This document shows positions 7,662-16,002 of a DNA stretch of 33,453 nucleotides, one piece after another. The notes beneath the pieces were generated by a model. The model made no database searches. It was not told where the DNA came from and saw only the letters and a list, made by a program, of their open reading frames with translations. A program made the translations under genes and the position numbers. This stretch comes from Pelobacter sp. UBA6093 (GTDB taxonomy: Bacteria > Desulfobacterota > Desulfuromonadia > Desulfuromonadales > Syntrophotaleaceae). The stretch lies in assembly GCA_002435955.1 (NCBI GenBank), contig DIWZ01000043.1, positions 20,794 to 54,246 on the forward strand. The letters run 5' to 3'. The stretch's first letter is position 1; each line of letters starts with the position of its first letter.

Positions 7662-9218
7662 TCAACCGTCCTTAAGCCAGGCCTTGATGACCTGGGCCGG
7701 ATCATTTTGTGGAGTCTGCATGCCACCGGGGAGGCTAAGAGGCGCTTCCTGATTAGCTCCAAGTTGGGGCAGGCCGGCCATCTCCGATTCGAGTTGCTCA
7801 ACGGTTTTGTAATGCTCCACCATGCGGCCTTCGCCTCGCAAAACCTGTAGCATCGGGCGAACTACCAGGAAGTAGAGCAGGGCTGCCACCAGGCACAGCA
7901 ACGCGTATTTGATCATCGGAACCATCTGGTAAATGCGACCCCATGGTGATGATTTTACAAGGGGATCATTGCTGAATGCGGTTTCGAAAGGCCTCGATAT
8001 GACCGCTATCTGATCACCGCGCTCCGGGTTGATGCCAAGGGCCCGGCTGACCATCTTTTCGATGGCTGCAAGCTCTTTGGCATCTCGTGACTCAGTGGTT
8101 GGTGACTTGGAGTCGTCGGTGCCTTCGACCAGGCGGTCGGCCACCAGCACGGCTACCGAAATGTTTTTGAGGGTGCCCACCGGATCGATCTGTTTGCTGA
8201 CCACCTTGCTGATTTCATAGTTGATGGTTTCATCGGTGCGGCTGGTCGGGATGAACGATGAGCCTCCCTGTTCGCCATTGATGTTGGACTGCACGCCGGG
8301 AACGCCACCGGCCCCGGCAATGCCACCTTTTTCGGTGGTGGATTGCTCACTGCGGACCGCGGTAGTGTTGGGATCGTAGCTTTCTTCCATCCGTTCGCGC
8401 TGGGTGTAATCAACGGTCGCGGTTACCTGCACCATGGAATTACCCATCCCCAAAGCCCGATCCAGCAGGGCTTGTGCGCGTAATTCCAGACCTTGCTCAA
8501 GGCTCTTCTGATACTCAAGCATGTCCGGTGCCGTGCCGTTACCGGCGCTGCGGTCACTGGTTTTGGATAATACCCGCCCGTTATCATCGATTACCGACAC
8601 CTGCTCGGAATCGAGTCCGTCTACGCTGCCGGCCACCAGGTTGAGGATGCCTAGAATCTGGCTTTCCTGCAGGCTTTGTCCGGCGGCCAGTTTGACGATG
8701 ACCGAGGCGCTGGCTTTTTGCTGCTGGTCGCGAAACAGGCGTTTTTCCGGCAAGGCCAGATGTACACGTGCAGCTTCGACCGGGGCCAGAGAGGCGATGG
8801 TCCGCGCCAACTCTCCCTGCAGAGCTCGCAGGTAGTTGATCTTCTGAGCAAAATCGGTCATGCCGAAGCTCTGTTTGTCAAAGATTTCAAAACCCACGCT
8901 GCCGCCACTCGGCAAACCGCTACCCGCCAGGGCAATGCGGGTTTCGTAGACCTGATCCGCGGGGATAAACACGGCACGTCCACCGTTTTCGAGACGGTAG
9001 GAAACTTTCTGCTCCTTGAGACGGGCCACCACGGCAGCGGCATCGGTGCTGTCGAGGTTTCCGAACAGCAACTGATAGTCGGCCTTATTTGCCTGCAGGA
9101 TGATGCCGGCAAAAAATACGACACAGACCAGTACCGTTGCGGCGAGACTCAGTTGCCGCTTGCGCGGCCACTGACGGATGGACGCGATAAGATTTGACGG
9201 GGTGGATTTTTCGGCCAT
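7662..9218 (-). CDS. fliF: Flagellar MS-ring protein FliF
   Basis: A 518-residue inner-membrane protein. The first membrane segment is at about residues 22-44 (LSLAATVLVCVVFFAGIIL) and the second at about 435-460 (YALLCLVAALLYFLVV). Between them lie YscJ/FliF ring-building domains, including YRLENGGRAVFIPADQVYETRIALAGSGLP, LARTIASLAPVEAARVHLALPE and NYEISKVVSKQIDPVGTLKNISVAVLV. The short C-terminal tail binds FliG. FliF forms the base ring around the export gate and is normally assembled first. I prefer the ATG at 9218, preceded by AAAGG; an in-frame ATG at 9242 would add eight residues but has no evident ribosome site. Confidence 0.95.
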   Translation of the reverse strand: MAEKSTPSNLIASIRQWPRKRQLSLAATVLVCVVFFAGIILQANKADYQLLFGNLDSTDAAAVVARLKEQKVSYRLENGGRAVFIPADQVYETRIALAGSGLPSGGSVGFEIFDKQSFGMTDFAQKINYLRALQGELARTIASLAPVEAARVHLALPEKRLFRDQQQKASASVIVKLAAGQSLQESQILGILNLVAGSVDGLDSEQVSVIDDNGRVLSKTSDRSAGNGTAPDMLEYQKSLEQGLELRAQALLDRALGMGNSMVQVTATVDYTQRERMEESYDPNTTAVRSEQSTTEKGGIAGAGGVPGVQSNINGEQGGSSFIPTSRTDETINYEISKVVSKQIDPVGTLKNISVAVLVADRLVEGTDDSKSPTTESRDAKELAAIEKMVSRALGINPERGDQIAVISRPFETAFSNDPLVKSSPWGRIYQMVPMIKYALLCLVAALLYFLVVRPMLQVLRGEGRMVEHYKTVEQLESEMAGLPQLGANQEAPLSLPGGMQTPQNDPAQVIKAWLKDG

Positions 9219-9279
9219 GGGGCCAAGCCTTTCATTGTTCATGGGATATCATGCCGCAAGGCGGATTGTAGCGCAGCCA

Positions 9280-9579
9280 TCAAATCTGCATGCGCATCAC
9301 TTCCTGATAGGCCTCGAGAACCTTGTTGCGCATCTGGACCATCAGCCGCATGGAGATACCGGCTTTTTCCATGGAAATCATCACCTCATGGATATTGCGA
9401 GATTCGCCGGTCTGCAGCTTTTCGATAGACTGGTCGGCCTGAATCTGGGTCTTGTTGACCTCCTCAATGGCTCCGCTGAGCATATCGCCAAAAGAATTGC
9501 CGGTTTTCTGACTTTTCGTGGCGGCGTCAGTCCTGGTGATGGTCGCCGCGGCCTGGGGAATCGCTCCGATGTTTTTCAT
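9280..9579 (-). CDS. fliE: Flagellar hook-basal body protein FliE
   Basis: A 99-residue protein ending with the FliE signature: DQSIEKLQTGESRNIHEVMISMEKAGISMRLMVQMRNKVLEAYQEVMRMQI. The conserved residues cover the C-terminal half and the length is typical. FliE joins the MS ring/export gate to the proximal rod. The ribosome site GAGGAG lies about 6 bases ahead of the ATG. It follows flgC by 8 bases and precedes fliF by about 60, the standard flgB-flgC-fliE-fliF order. Confidence 0.95.
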   Translation of the reverse strand: MKNIGAIPQAAATITRTDAATKSQKTGNSFGDMLSGAIEEVNKTQIQADQSIEKLQTGESRNIHEVMISMEKAGISMRLMVQMRNKVLEAYQEVMRMQI

Positions 9580-9587
9580 AAATCTCC

Positions 9588-10019
9588 TCAGCGTCCTATT
9601 TCGAGGGCCTTGGTGGCCATGCGTTGGGCGGACTTGATGGCTGTGATATTGGCTTCATAGTTGCGCATGGCGGTCATCATGTCGACGATTTCTTCCTCGA
9701 CGTTGACGTTCGGCAATGTCAGCATGCCGTTTTCATCGGCGTCGGGGTGGCCGGGTTGATAAATGGTCTGGAATCCGCGTGAGTTGGGTTTTATTTGAGC
9801 TACTTCCACCCCCTGCACATTTCTGTCCATAGCCTGCTGAAGCTGGTCTTCGAAGACGTTCTGACTCGACTGAAAGACCACATCGCGTTTGCGGTACGGT
9901 CCGCCTTCGGGGGTGCGTGTGGTGCCTACGTTGGCAAGATTGCCACTGATTACGTTAAGTCGGGTGCGCTGGGCGGAAAGAGCCGATGCGCTTACCTGCA
10001 TTGCGGAAAAGATATCCAT
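9588..10019 (-). CDS. flgC: Flagellar basal-body rod protein FlgC
   Basis: A 143-residue proximal-rod protein. It starts MDIFSAMQVSASALSAQRTRLNVISGNLANV, the standard rod N-terminal motif, and continues TTRTPEGGPYRKRDVVF. The C-terminal signature NVNVEEEIVDMMTAMRNYEANITAIKSAQRMATKALEIGR is typical of FlgC. It is exported through the flagellar gate and forms part of the proximal rod with FlgB and FlgF. The ribosome site GGGAGA is about 5 bases from the ATG, and the gap to flgB is 12 bases. Confidence 0.96.
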   Translation of the reverse strand: MDIFSAMQVSASALSAQRTRLNVISGNLANVGTTRTPEGGPYRKRDVVFQSSQNVFEDQLQQAMDRNVQGVEVAQIKPNSRGFQTIYQPGHPDADENGMLTLPNVNVEEEIVDMMTAMRNYEANITAIKSAQRMATKALEIGR

Positions 10020-10031
10020 GAAAACTCTCCC

Positions 10032-10445
10032 TTAGCGGCCGTCCTGGACGACATATTTGAGGGTAGCCAGCTTTTTGGTGATAATTTGCGCGGCGGTTTC
10101 GTAGAGCAGTTGATTTTCGCTCTGGGCGATTAATTGCTTGTCAAGATCCACACCGTTGCCGTCGACACCGACGCCCTGGTCAGGCCGCCGTACAATTTGC
10201 CCGGTCAGGGTATCCACGCTGTTGGATACGATAGGGATATGTCCAGCATGCACCGGCACCTGGGGTTGTGGTTTGCCCGCAAGAGCTTTGGCCAGGTCTT
10301 CTTCAAAAGACAGCCGGGCCGGAATATAGCCGGGTGTTTCGGCGTTGGCGATATTGGAAGCAATCAATTCCTGCTTGCGCTGTTGCAGGTCAAGGACCTT
10401 GCCCAGCATGCTGATAGTGCGATCGAAAATTTTCATTTCAGGCAT
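10032..10445 (-). CDS. flgB: Flagellar basal-body rod protein FlgB
   Basis: A 137-residue proximal-rod protein with the rod motif ELIASNIANAETPGYIPARLSFEEDLAKAL (about residues 27-56) and a C-terminal helix with NGVDLDKQLIAQSENQLLYETAAQIITKKLATLKYVV. This matches FlgB in sequence and length. The ribosome site AGAGGT is 8 bases ahead of the ATG at 10445. It is the first flagellar structural gene of the operon and follows the exported TPR gene by 34 bases. No convincing promoter was found in that gap, so transcription probably comes from the sigma-54 promoter ahead of the TPR gene. Confidence 0.95.
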   Translation of the reverse strand: MPEMKIFDRTISMLGKVLDLQQRKQELIASNIANAETPGYIPARLSFEEDLAKALAGKPQPQVPVHAGHIPIVSNSVDTLTGQIVRRPDQGVGVDGNGVDLDKQLIAQSENQLLYETAAQIITKKLATLKYVVQDGR

Positions 10446-10479
10446 AAGTTGTACCTCTTGAAAGACTGAAACCTTGCGA

Positions 10480-12864
10480 TCAGTTCATGTCATGGGCGTC
10501 GATGGCGTCCTTTGCCAATCGTCCCCAGAACGAAGCTGGTTTATTTTCGGTCAGTTGGCTTAAAAGCTTAAGCGCCGATTGCGTGTTACCGGTTTTGAGC
10601 TTTATCTGCCCACATCGATAGGTTGCCTGGTCGGCATATTCCTCTTGTTGCTGCAATTGTTCATAAAGAACAAGGGCTTCGATGTTGCGCGAGGCCCTGA
10701 AAAGTGCTTCGGCCCTGAGCAGCAGCCCCTCGGCATCACTGTTCAGACCTTTGGGCTGGGCAATAATCTCTGCCATGTCATCGCGTTTCCAATGAATACG
10801 CGCGCTTTGAAGCGCAATACCGTCACTTTGGGGATGTTTCGGCTGTTTGAGCAGCACTGCTGCCTCTTCAAGGCGATTGGATTTTTCCAGGGCCGCCAAT
10901 TGCAGTTCGAAAAGTTTTTCCCTATCTGTCCCCGAGGGGTATTTCTCACGATAGCGCTGGGCAACCGAGACAGCCATGGCGTACTGGGTCCGATCGTACA
11001 ACAACTGTGCCAGAGGTAGATAATAGGGCTTGTCCCGTTGGCTTTTGGCACCGCTGTCGATAAGGAAGTAGTAGCTTTTAGAGGCTTTATCCCACAATCC
11101 AAGGCGCGTATATGCTTTGGCCAGATCGGGCAGGAAAGGCCAGGCGAGGTTGCCGTTAATCAGCAATGCACGATTCTGATCGACCATGACGACAGCTTTC
11201 ATGTCATGCCCGTTATCGATCAGGTTCTGGATGAGGGGCGGCAGTAATTCGGATAGAAGCGCCCTGGCTTCCCCCCGCAAAGGTCCGTGGGAAAAATTTC
11301 TTAAAAAGACCTGCAGCAGGTTGGCCGCACGCTCCTGCCGGTTGTGCAGATAAACCGCCAGGGCTTGCTTGAAGGCAGCTTCTTCGCGTAATACGCGCAA
11401 GGGGGCTTTCCGTGCAATGGTTCCGTAGTCGCTGGAGATCTTTGCAAATGAGGAGCTTCCCTGGTTCAAAAAACGATGGTCGAGCAGCGCCAGCCAGGCT
11501 CGAAATCCAGGTTCCGTGCCTTCGTAGTTGTCGCGGAGTTGTTCAAGGGTCACCATGGCCGATTTGAGGTCATTGTCGAGGTACGCGGCCCTGGCTGCGT
11601 AAAACAGGCTGTTTCCATGATCCACTGGATTATGCAGGTCGCTGGCCAGAGCCCGGAAATACCCCTCGGCCTGCCGATAACGACCGGAATTCAGGCAAGC
11701 CAGCGCGGCATGGTAGCGGATTTCAGGGAGCTTTGCAAAATGATCGGAGTGACTGAAAAGACGCCGAAAACCTCGCTCGGCTTCTGCCGCTTTGCCAATC
11801 AGGACCAACGCTTCGGCTCGGCGCCACTGTACGGGACGCTGCAGGGCGGTCGGCCAGTTTTGAACAGGTTCCTTGAGGATTTCAAAGGCTTGTGCAGGCT
11901 TGCCGATGGACAGCAGCAGTTCGGCTTCAAGCAGGCGACCGAAGGGGGCCAAAGCGGATGCGGCATGCTGTTTCTCCAGCAGCGGCAATAGCGAACAACG
12001 CGCCTGGTAAGACTCGCCGCTTCTCGCCTCTGCAAGAGCGCGGAGATAGGCCGCCCTGTTTGCTTGAGGAGCCGCTTCCAGGACAGATCGCTGTGTGTCC
12101 AGAACCGCCAGGGCGCTATCCGGGTGCCCCGTACGCAGCAACGCCTCCGCATGCAGCACTGCGGCCATATCGGGCGCAGCAAAGGATGGCCCCGTTTTCA
12201 CTTGCTTCAGCAGGGCCTGCCATTTGCCGGCATTGGCCAGTTGCAGCAAAGTCTGCCCGGGCTTATCCGCTTTCTCGAGTGACAAGGAAGGCAGCGCAGG
12301 GAAGGTATGCCGTATCGGTACAGGTATATCGAGGGGAGCATGAAATGTTTTGAAAAAATCCTGCCAGCGCCCGCTATAGACCGAAGTCGGTTGTGGCGTG
12401 GATATGCCTTTAAGACTTTCATGTGCCGCAGGCATGCCGCTGAGGTGAAAAGCAATGGCGGGACGCTTGGCGCCAACGGTTGGCCAGTCGATAGCGAGGG
12501 TGATTTGCCGGGTTGCAGGTGATTTTATGGTGGACACGCTCGCCGGGATTTTATGTAAAAGGATGGAAACCAGCAGCTCTTTGGGCTTACGCGCAAGAAG
12601 GATTTTAACGATTTTGTCATCCTCCGGCAGAACCGGCAGGGACGAGGCCACCTCGGTATCGCTGAACAGCAAGTCGACACGCTGTCCCGATGTTTTGAGC
12701 TGAACTTCGGGCAGATCCGAAAAATCAAACACAATCCGGGATTGGCCGAGCTCGTCGATTTTGGCAAGATTCCGCATAGTATATGTGTCGGCCGCCCGCG
12801 CGTTGAACGCAGTGCCGATGCATACCAGGATGATTGCCAATCGAATTATAGTCATAGGGCACAT
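10480..12864 (-). CDS. Exported tetratricopeptide-repeat protein heading the flagellar operon
   Basis: A 794-residue protein with an N-terminal signal peptide (hydrophobic core IIRLAIILVCIGTAF, cleavage likely after ARA). An AMIN-like beta domain follows at about residues 25-125 (SRIVFDFSDLPEVQLKTSGQRVDLLF), then about 600 residues of helical TPR units. Clear TPR helices include NSGRYRQAEGYFRALASD, AKAYTRLGLWDKASKSYYFLI and ALFRASRNIEALVLYEQL. No enzyme motif is visible. Family knowledge suggests a periplasmic scaffold, possibly binding peptidoglycan or a flagellar/pilus assembly partner; the exact role is unknown. The open frame reaches 12933, but its first codons are the sigma-54 promoter itself, so the start must lie downstream. 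I use the ATG at 12864 (another at 12855); neither has a strong ribosome site. Confidence 0.8.
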   Translation of the reverse strand: MCPMTIIRLAIILVCIGTAFNARAADTYTMRNLAKIDELGQSRIVFDFSDLPEVQLKTSGQRVDLLFSDTEVASSLPVLPEDDKIVKILLARKPKELLVSILLHKIPASVSTIKSPATRQITLAIDWPTVGAKRPAIAFHLSGMPAAHESLKGISTPQPTSVYSGRWQDFFKTFHAPLDIPVPIRHTFPALPSLSLEKADKPGQTLLQLANAGKWQALLKQVKTGPSFAAPDMAAVLHAEALLRTGHPDSALAVLDTQRSVLEAAPQANRAAYLRALAEARSGESYQARCSLLPLLEKQHAASALAPFGRLLEAELLLSIGKPAQAFEILKEPVQNWPTALQRPVQWRRAEALVLIGKAAEAERGFRRLFSHSDHFAKLPEIRYHAALACLNSGRYRQAEGYFRALASDLHNPVDHGNSLFYAARAAYLDNDLKSAMVTLEQLRDNYEGTEPGFRAWLALLDHRFLNQGSSSFAKISSDYGTIARKAPLRVLREEAAFKQALAVYLHNRQERAANLLQVFLRNFSHGPLRGEARALLSELLPPLIQNLIDNGHDMKAVVMVDQNRALLINGNLAWPFLPDLAKAYTRLGLWDKASKSYYFLIDSGAKSQRDKPYYLPLAQLLYDRTQYAMAVSVAQRYREKYPSGTDREKLFELQLAALEKSNRLEEAAVLLKQPKHPQSDGIALQSARIHWKRDDMAEIIAQPKGLNSDAEGLLLRAEALFRASRNIEALVLYEQLQQQEEYADQATYRCGQIKLKTGNTQSALKLLSQLTENKPASFWGRLAKDAIDAHDMN

Positions 12865-12913
12865 GGTCAAATAAGGGTGAAGGCGTCTGATTCGTTCAGC
12901 TCTAACCTGTTTT

Positions 12914-12929
12914 GCTATTATTGTGCCAA
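12914..12929 (-). promoter_or_regulatory. Sigma-54 (-24/-12) promoter of the flagellar operon
   Basis: On the minus strand the sequence reads TTGGCAC-AATAA-TAGC. The -24 element is a perfect TTGGCAC, the GG and GC dinucleotides are separated by exactly 10 bases, and the -12 element TAGCA differs from TTGCA at one base. Transcription would start near 12902, giving a leader of about 38 bases to the ATG at 12864. It would serve the TPR gene and the flgB-to-flgE genes behind it. The sigma-54 activator encoded at 22912-24330 is the natural regulator candidate (inference). Confidence 0.75.
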
Positions 12930-13187
12930 GCATTAACGTGTTGAAAGATAACGATTAATTCAGGGCGAACAAAGCGAACGGCTGCTGGCGAGGCTTGTGG
13001 CCAAGGATTTGACAGTCTGGCAACCTGTCGGCCGGACCTGATGTTGTGGCGGCGGGTCGAGTGGGGTGCAACAGAAATGGGGCGGGCCACGTTTTGACTG
13101 CTGCTGACTGTGATACGAGGCCGGGCGGTAATCGCTGTGGCAACACCACTTACGGCAATATCATCGAAAGTATAATTAATAGTTATA

Positions 13188-13225
13188 TAAAGTCGTTGAA
13201 TGTGGCCCGAAATTTGAAGTATGAT
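13188..13225 (+). promoter_or_regulatory. Candidate promoter(s) for the chemotaxis operon
   Basis: Two overlapping readings are possible. A sigma-28-like one has TAAA at 13188-13191 and CCCGAAAT at 13206-13213; the spacing is one base shorter than the TAAA-N15-GCCGATAA consensus and 5 of 8 bases of the -10 match. A sigma-70 one has TTGAAT at 13196-13201, an 18-base spacer and TATGAT at 13220-13225. Either would give a leader of about 100 bases to cheA. The sequence alone does not decide between them. Confidence 0.35.
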
Positions 13226-13330
13226 CGGCGGCCGGTTTAAGCCGTTGCGGCCCATGACACCACGGGGCTGTCCGGCGGAGGACTGCATTTGGGCTCACCC
13301 GGGGACGAAAACCACATCAGAGAGGCACCA

Positions 13331-15988
13331 ATGAGCGCTGACTTGCTATCAGAACAGGCTGAAATTGTTAATGAATTTCTTTTGGAAAGCAGGGAAATGC
13401 TGGACCAGCTCGAACCCACGATTATTGAACTGGGGCAGAGTTGTCAGGTGGTAGATTGCTGGCGAACCCTGAACTGTACCAATTCTGCGTGCCCGAGGTA
13501 TGGACGGTCCATTGACACCCCCTGCTGGTTGCAAACCGGATATATAGAGGGTGGTGATCAATCCTGCAGATATGCCAGCTCCGCGGAAGAGTGCCGCTCT
13601 TGTGCTGTTTTTCAGTCCATCAACGGTCATGGCGAGACCATGAATTCTATTTTCCGGCTATTCCATTCGATGAAAGGCAGTGCCGGATTTTTGGAGCTGA
13701 CCCACATAGCCCATGTCGCCCATGCGGCGGAAAGTCTGCTCGATTTGATTCGGGCGGGCAAGATCCAGATGATTCCCGAGCATGTTCAGTACCTTTGTCA
13801 GTCCTGCGATTTTTCCAGGGAAGCGATGGATTACGTCGAACAGGAATTGAATGATCAGGGCATGGAAGAGTCCGCGAACTATATTTCGCAATTGCTGGCC
13901 AAGGCCGCCCAGGATGCGTTGAACAGCATCCGGTTTGCCGAGGCGGGCGAGGCCGGACAGGCGGGCGACATCATTGAAACGAATGGCGCCCCCCAAGCGG
14001 ATGAAGCGGACGAAATGGATGAGCTGATGCAAATGCTCATTTCGCCAGAAATGCTTGAGCGATTTGTTCAGGAGGCGGACGAACTGTTGCAGAATGCTGA
14101 ACAGGGATTGCTGGCCTGGAGTGACGACAACCTCGATGCCGAAGGGATAGCGGAACTGTATCGTAATGTTCACAGTTTCAAAGGCAACAGCGGATTTTTC
14201 AGTTTCAGCCATATGGAAAAACTCACTCACCAGATGGAAACCCTGCTCGATGTGGCCAAGGAAGGCCGGGAGTTTCCCAACGGCTCTCCTGCGGAGGCTT
14301 TGCTGGGCTGTCTCGATGCCTTAAGAGGTGCCGTGGCCGATGTATCCCAGGAGGGCGGCAAGGGCATCATCGAGGATCTGGACGATTATCTGAAGCAGCT
14401 TGCCCGTTATGTGCCCGAGGCCGAGGCGGAAACGTCATCTGCAGGCAGCACCGGTGATGGGGCATATATTGCCCGGATGCCGGAAGATGCCCTGCGGGAG
14501 TGCGGTGCGCAACAAGGATCCGTGGCCCCGGCTGACCAGAGTGACGAATCCTCCGGGACAGCCCGTTCACCACGGTTGCTCGGGGAGATTCTCATCGACG
14601 AGGGATTGGCCAGCGAAGACGAGATTGATGAAGTTATAGAAGCGCAGCGCAAACCCATGGGAGAGTTGCTTGTTGCGCGCGGCAAGGTCAAACCGGAACA
14701 TTTGGCCAAGGCCCTTGAGATCCAGAAATCCAGCAGTCCGGCCAAGCCAACCGGCGAATCGGATGCCAAGGCTAAGGCAAAGACAAAACCGCCGGCTATG
14801 AACCGTCAGGATATACGGGTCGATCTTGGCAAACTTGACGACCTGATCAATCTTATCGGGGAAATGGTCATTGCCGAAAATATGTTGCTGCGCAGCCCCG
14901 ATATTGAGGGACTGGAGCTGGATAATTTTAACAAGGCCGCTCAGCAGATGAGCAAACTGGTTCGCGATCTACAGGAAATGGCCATGGTTATTCGCATGGT
15001 TCCCGTATCCGGACTGTTTCGGCGCATGATCCGACTGGTTCATGACCTGTCGGTCAAATCCGGCAAAAAGGTCGATCTGCAGTTGTTCGGCCAGGAAACC
15101 GAGGTTGATAAAACCGTCATTGAGCAGATTACCGATCCCCTGGTGCATCTGCTTCGCAACTCCCTTGATCATGGGCTTGAAACGCCGGCGGAGCGCATTG
15201 CCTGCGGCAAATCCGAAAAAGGCGTGGTAAAACTTACGGCTCGGCACCAAGAAGGGGAGGTCTGGATTGAGGTTGAGGATGACGGCCGCGGCCTTAATCG
15301 CGATAAAATTCTGTCCAAGGCCATCAGCAAGGGGCTGGTCTCCGGAGATGGCAGTCATCTCAGCGAAAAGGAAATTTTCAACCTTATTTTTCAACCCGGT
15401 TTTTCCACCGCCGACAAGGTGACGGACGTCTCAGGTCGGGGTGTCGGCATGGACGTCGTCAAAAAGAACCTGGAAAAGATCAAAGGCAAGATCGAGGTCC
15501 AAAGCACCCTGGGGCACGGATCGCGTATAACCCTGCGCATCCCTTTGACTCTGGCCATTATCGACGGCATGCTGGTGCGCATCGGTCAGTCCCGTTGCAT
15601 TGTTCCGCTGTTGTCGATCCGGGAGATTTTTCGGCCTACTTCCGCGGATATCACGGTGATGCCCGACGGACTGGAACTGGCGAAAGTCCGGGAGAGTTTC
15701 CACCCGGTCATTTACCTCGACAGGCTTCTGGAGGAACCGGCGGATTACCAGGCGATCGAAGATGGGGTTTTGATTGTGATTGAGTATCAGGATAAATTCC
15801 TCTGCCTGCTTGTCGATGAAATCCTCGGCCAACAACAAACCGTCATAAAAGGTTTATCCGATTACATCGGGAATGTGCGCATCGCATCCGGATGCACGAT
15901 CCTCGGCAACGGCGAGGTCTGCCTGATTCTGGATGTGGCCACCCTGGTGGAAGAGCATGTCGGACAAAGGCATCTGCAGGCCCAATAA
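13331..15988 (+). CDS. cheA: Chemotaxis histidine kinase CheA with two Hpt domains, cysteine cluster and MshEN-like segment
   Basis: An 885-residue CheA, longer than the about 650-residue norm. Hpt1 spans about residues 5-195 with phospho-acceptor H112 in LFHSMKGSAGF. A cysteine-rich insertion (C43, C49, C54, C65, C79, C88, C91) splits its first two helices. Hpt2 is at about 230-360 with H281 in NVHSFKGNSGF. An MshEN-like segment, LGEILIDEGLASEDEIDEV then MGELLVARGKVKPEHLAKAL, occupies 417-462 where P2 is usually found. Then come the dimerisation helices (about 490-553), the ATPase domain (HLLRNSLDHGLE, DDGRGL, GRGVGMDVV; about 590-735) and the CheW-like domain (about 740-880). It phosphorylates CheY and CheB under receptor control. 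The start is the ATG at 13331 with AGAGGC ahead of it; an upstream TTG at 13289 is less likely. Confidence 0.96.
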   Translation: MSADLLSEQAEIVNEFLLESREMLDQLEPTIIELGQSCQVVDCWRTLNCTNSACPRYGRSIDTPCWLQTGYIEGGDQSCRYASSAEECRSCAVFQSINGHGETMNSIFRLFHSMKGSAGFLELTHIAHVAHAAESLLDLIRAGKIQMIPEHVQYLCQSCDFSREAMDYVEQELNDQGMEESANYISQLLAKAAQDALNSIRFAEAGEAGQAGDIIETNGAPQADEADEMDELMQMLISPEMLERFVQEADELLQNAEQGLLAWSDDNLDAEGIAELYRNVHSFKGNSGFFSFSHMEKLTHQMETLLDVAKEGREFPNGSPAEALLGCLDALRGAVADVSQEGGKGIIEDLDDYLKQLARYVPEAEAETSSAGSTGDGAYIARMPEDALRECGAQQGSVAPADQSDESSGTARSPRLLGEILIDEGLASEDEIDEVIEAQRKPMGELLVARGKVKPEHLAKALEIQKSSSPAKPTGESDAKAKAKTKPPAMNRQDIRVDLGKLDDLINLIGEMVIAENMLLRSPDIEGLELDNFNKAAQQMSKLVRDLQEMAMVIRMVPVSGLFRRMIRLVHDLSVKSGKKVDLQLFGQETEVDKTVIEQITDPLVHLLRNSLDHGLETPAERIACGKSEKGVVKLTARHQEGEVWIEVEDDGRGLNRDKILSKAISKGLVSGDGSHLSEKEIFNLIFQPGFSTADKVTDVSGRGVGMDVVKKNLEKIKGKIEVQSTLGHGSRITLRIPLTLAIIDGMLVRIGQSRCIVPLLSIREIFRPTSADITVMPDGLELAKVRESFHPVIYLDRLLEEPADYQAIEDGVLIVIEYQDKFLCLLVDEILGQQQTVIKGLSDYIGNVRIASGCTILGNGEVCLILDVATLVEEHVGQRHLQAQ

Positions 15989-16002
15989 GCGGGCTTGCAC
16001 GC

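Larger units (their letters stand above)
12865..13330. other. Divergent intergenic region between flagellar and chemotaxis operons
   Basis: These 466 bases separate the two divergent operons. They contain the minus-strand sigma-54 promoter at 12914-12929 and a plus-strand promoter candidate at 13188-13225. An AT-rich stretch lies at about 13171-13191, and a short inverted repeat GACAG/CTGTC brackets 13011-13029. Open frames across it (for example 13046-13240 plus) have no ribosome site and no recognisable protein character. No RNA gene was recognised. Confidence 0.6.

Noticed and set aside
12865..12933. Extended N-terminus of the TPR protein starting at 12933
   Set aside because: The extra codons are the sigma-54 promoter and leader; the signal peptide is properly placed only from the ATGs at 12864 or 12855.
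13017..13032. Sigma-54-like site CTGGCAACCTGTCGGC ahead of cheA
   Set aside because: GG-N10-GC spacing is met, but the -12 block is CGGC instead of TTGC, and it lies about 300 bases from cheA.
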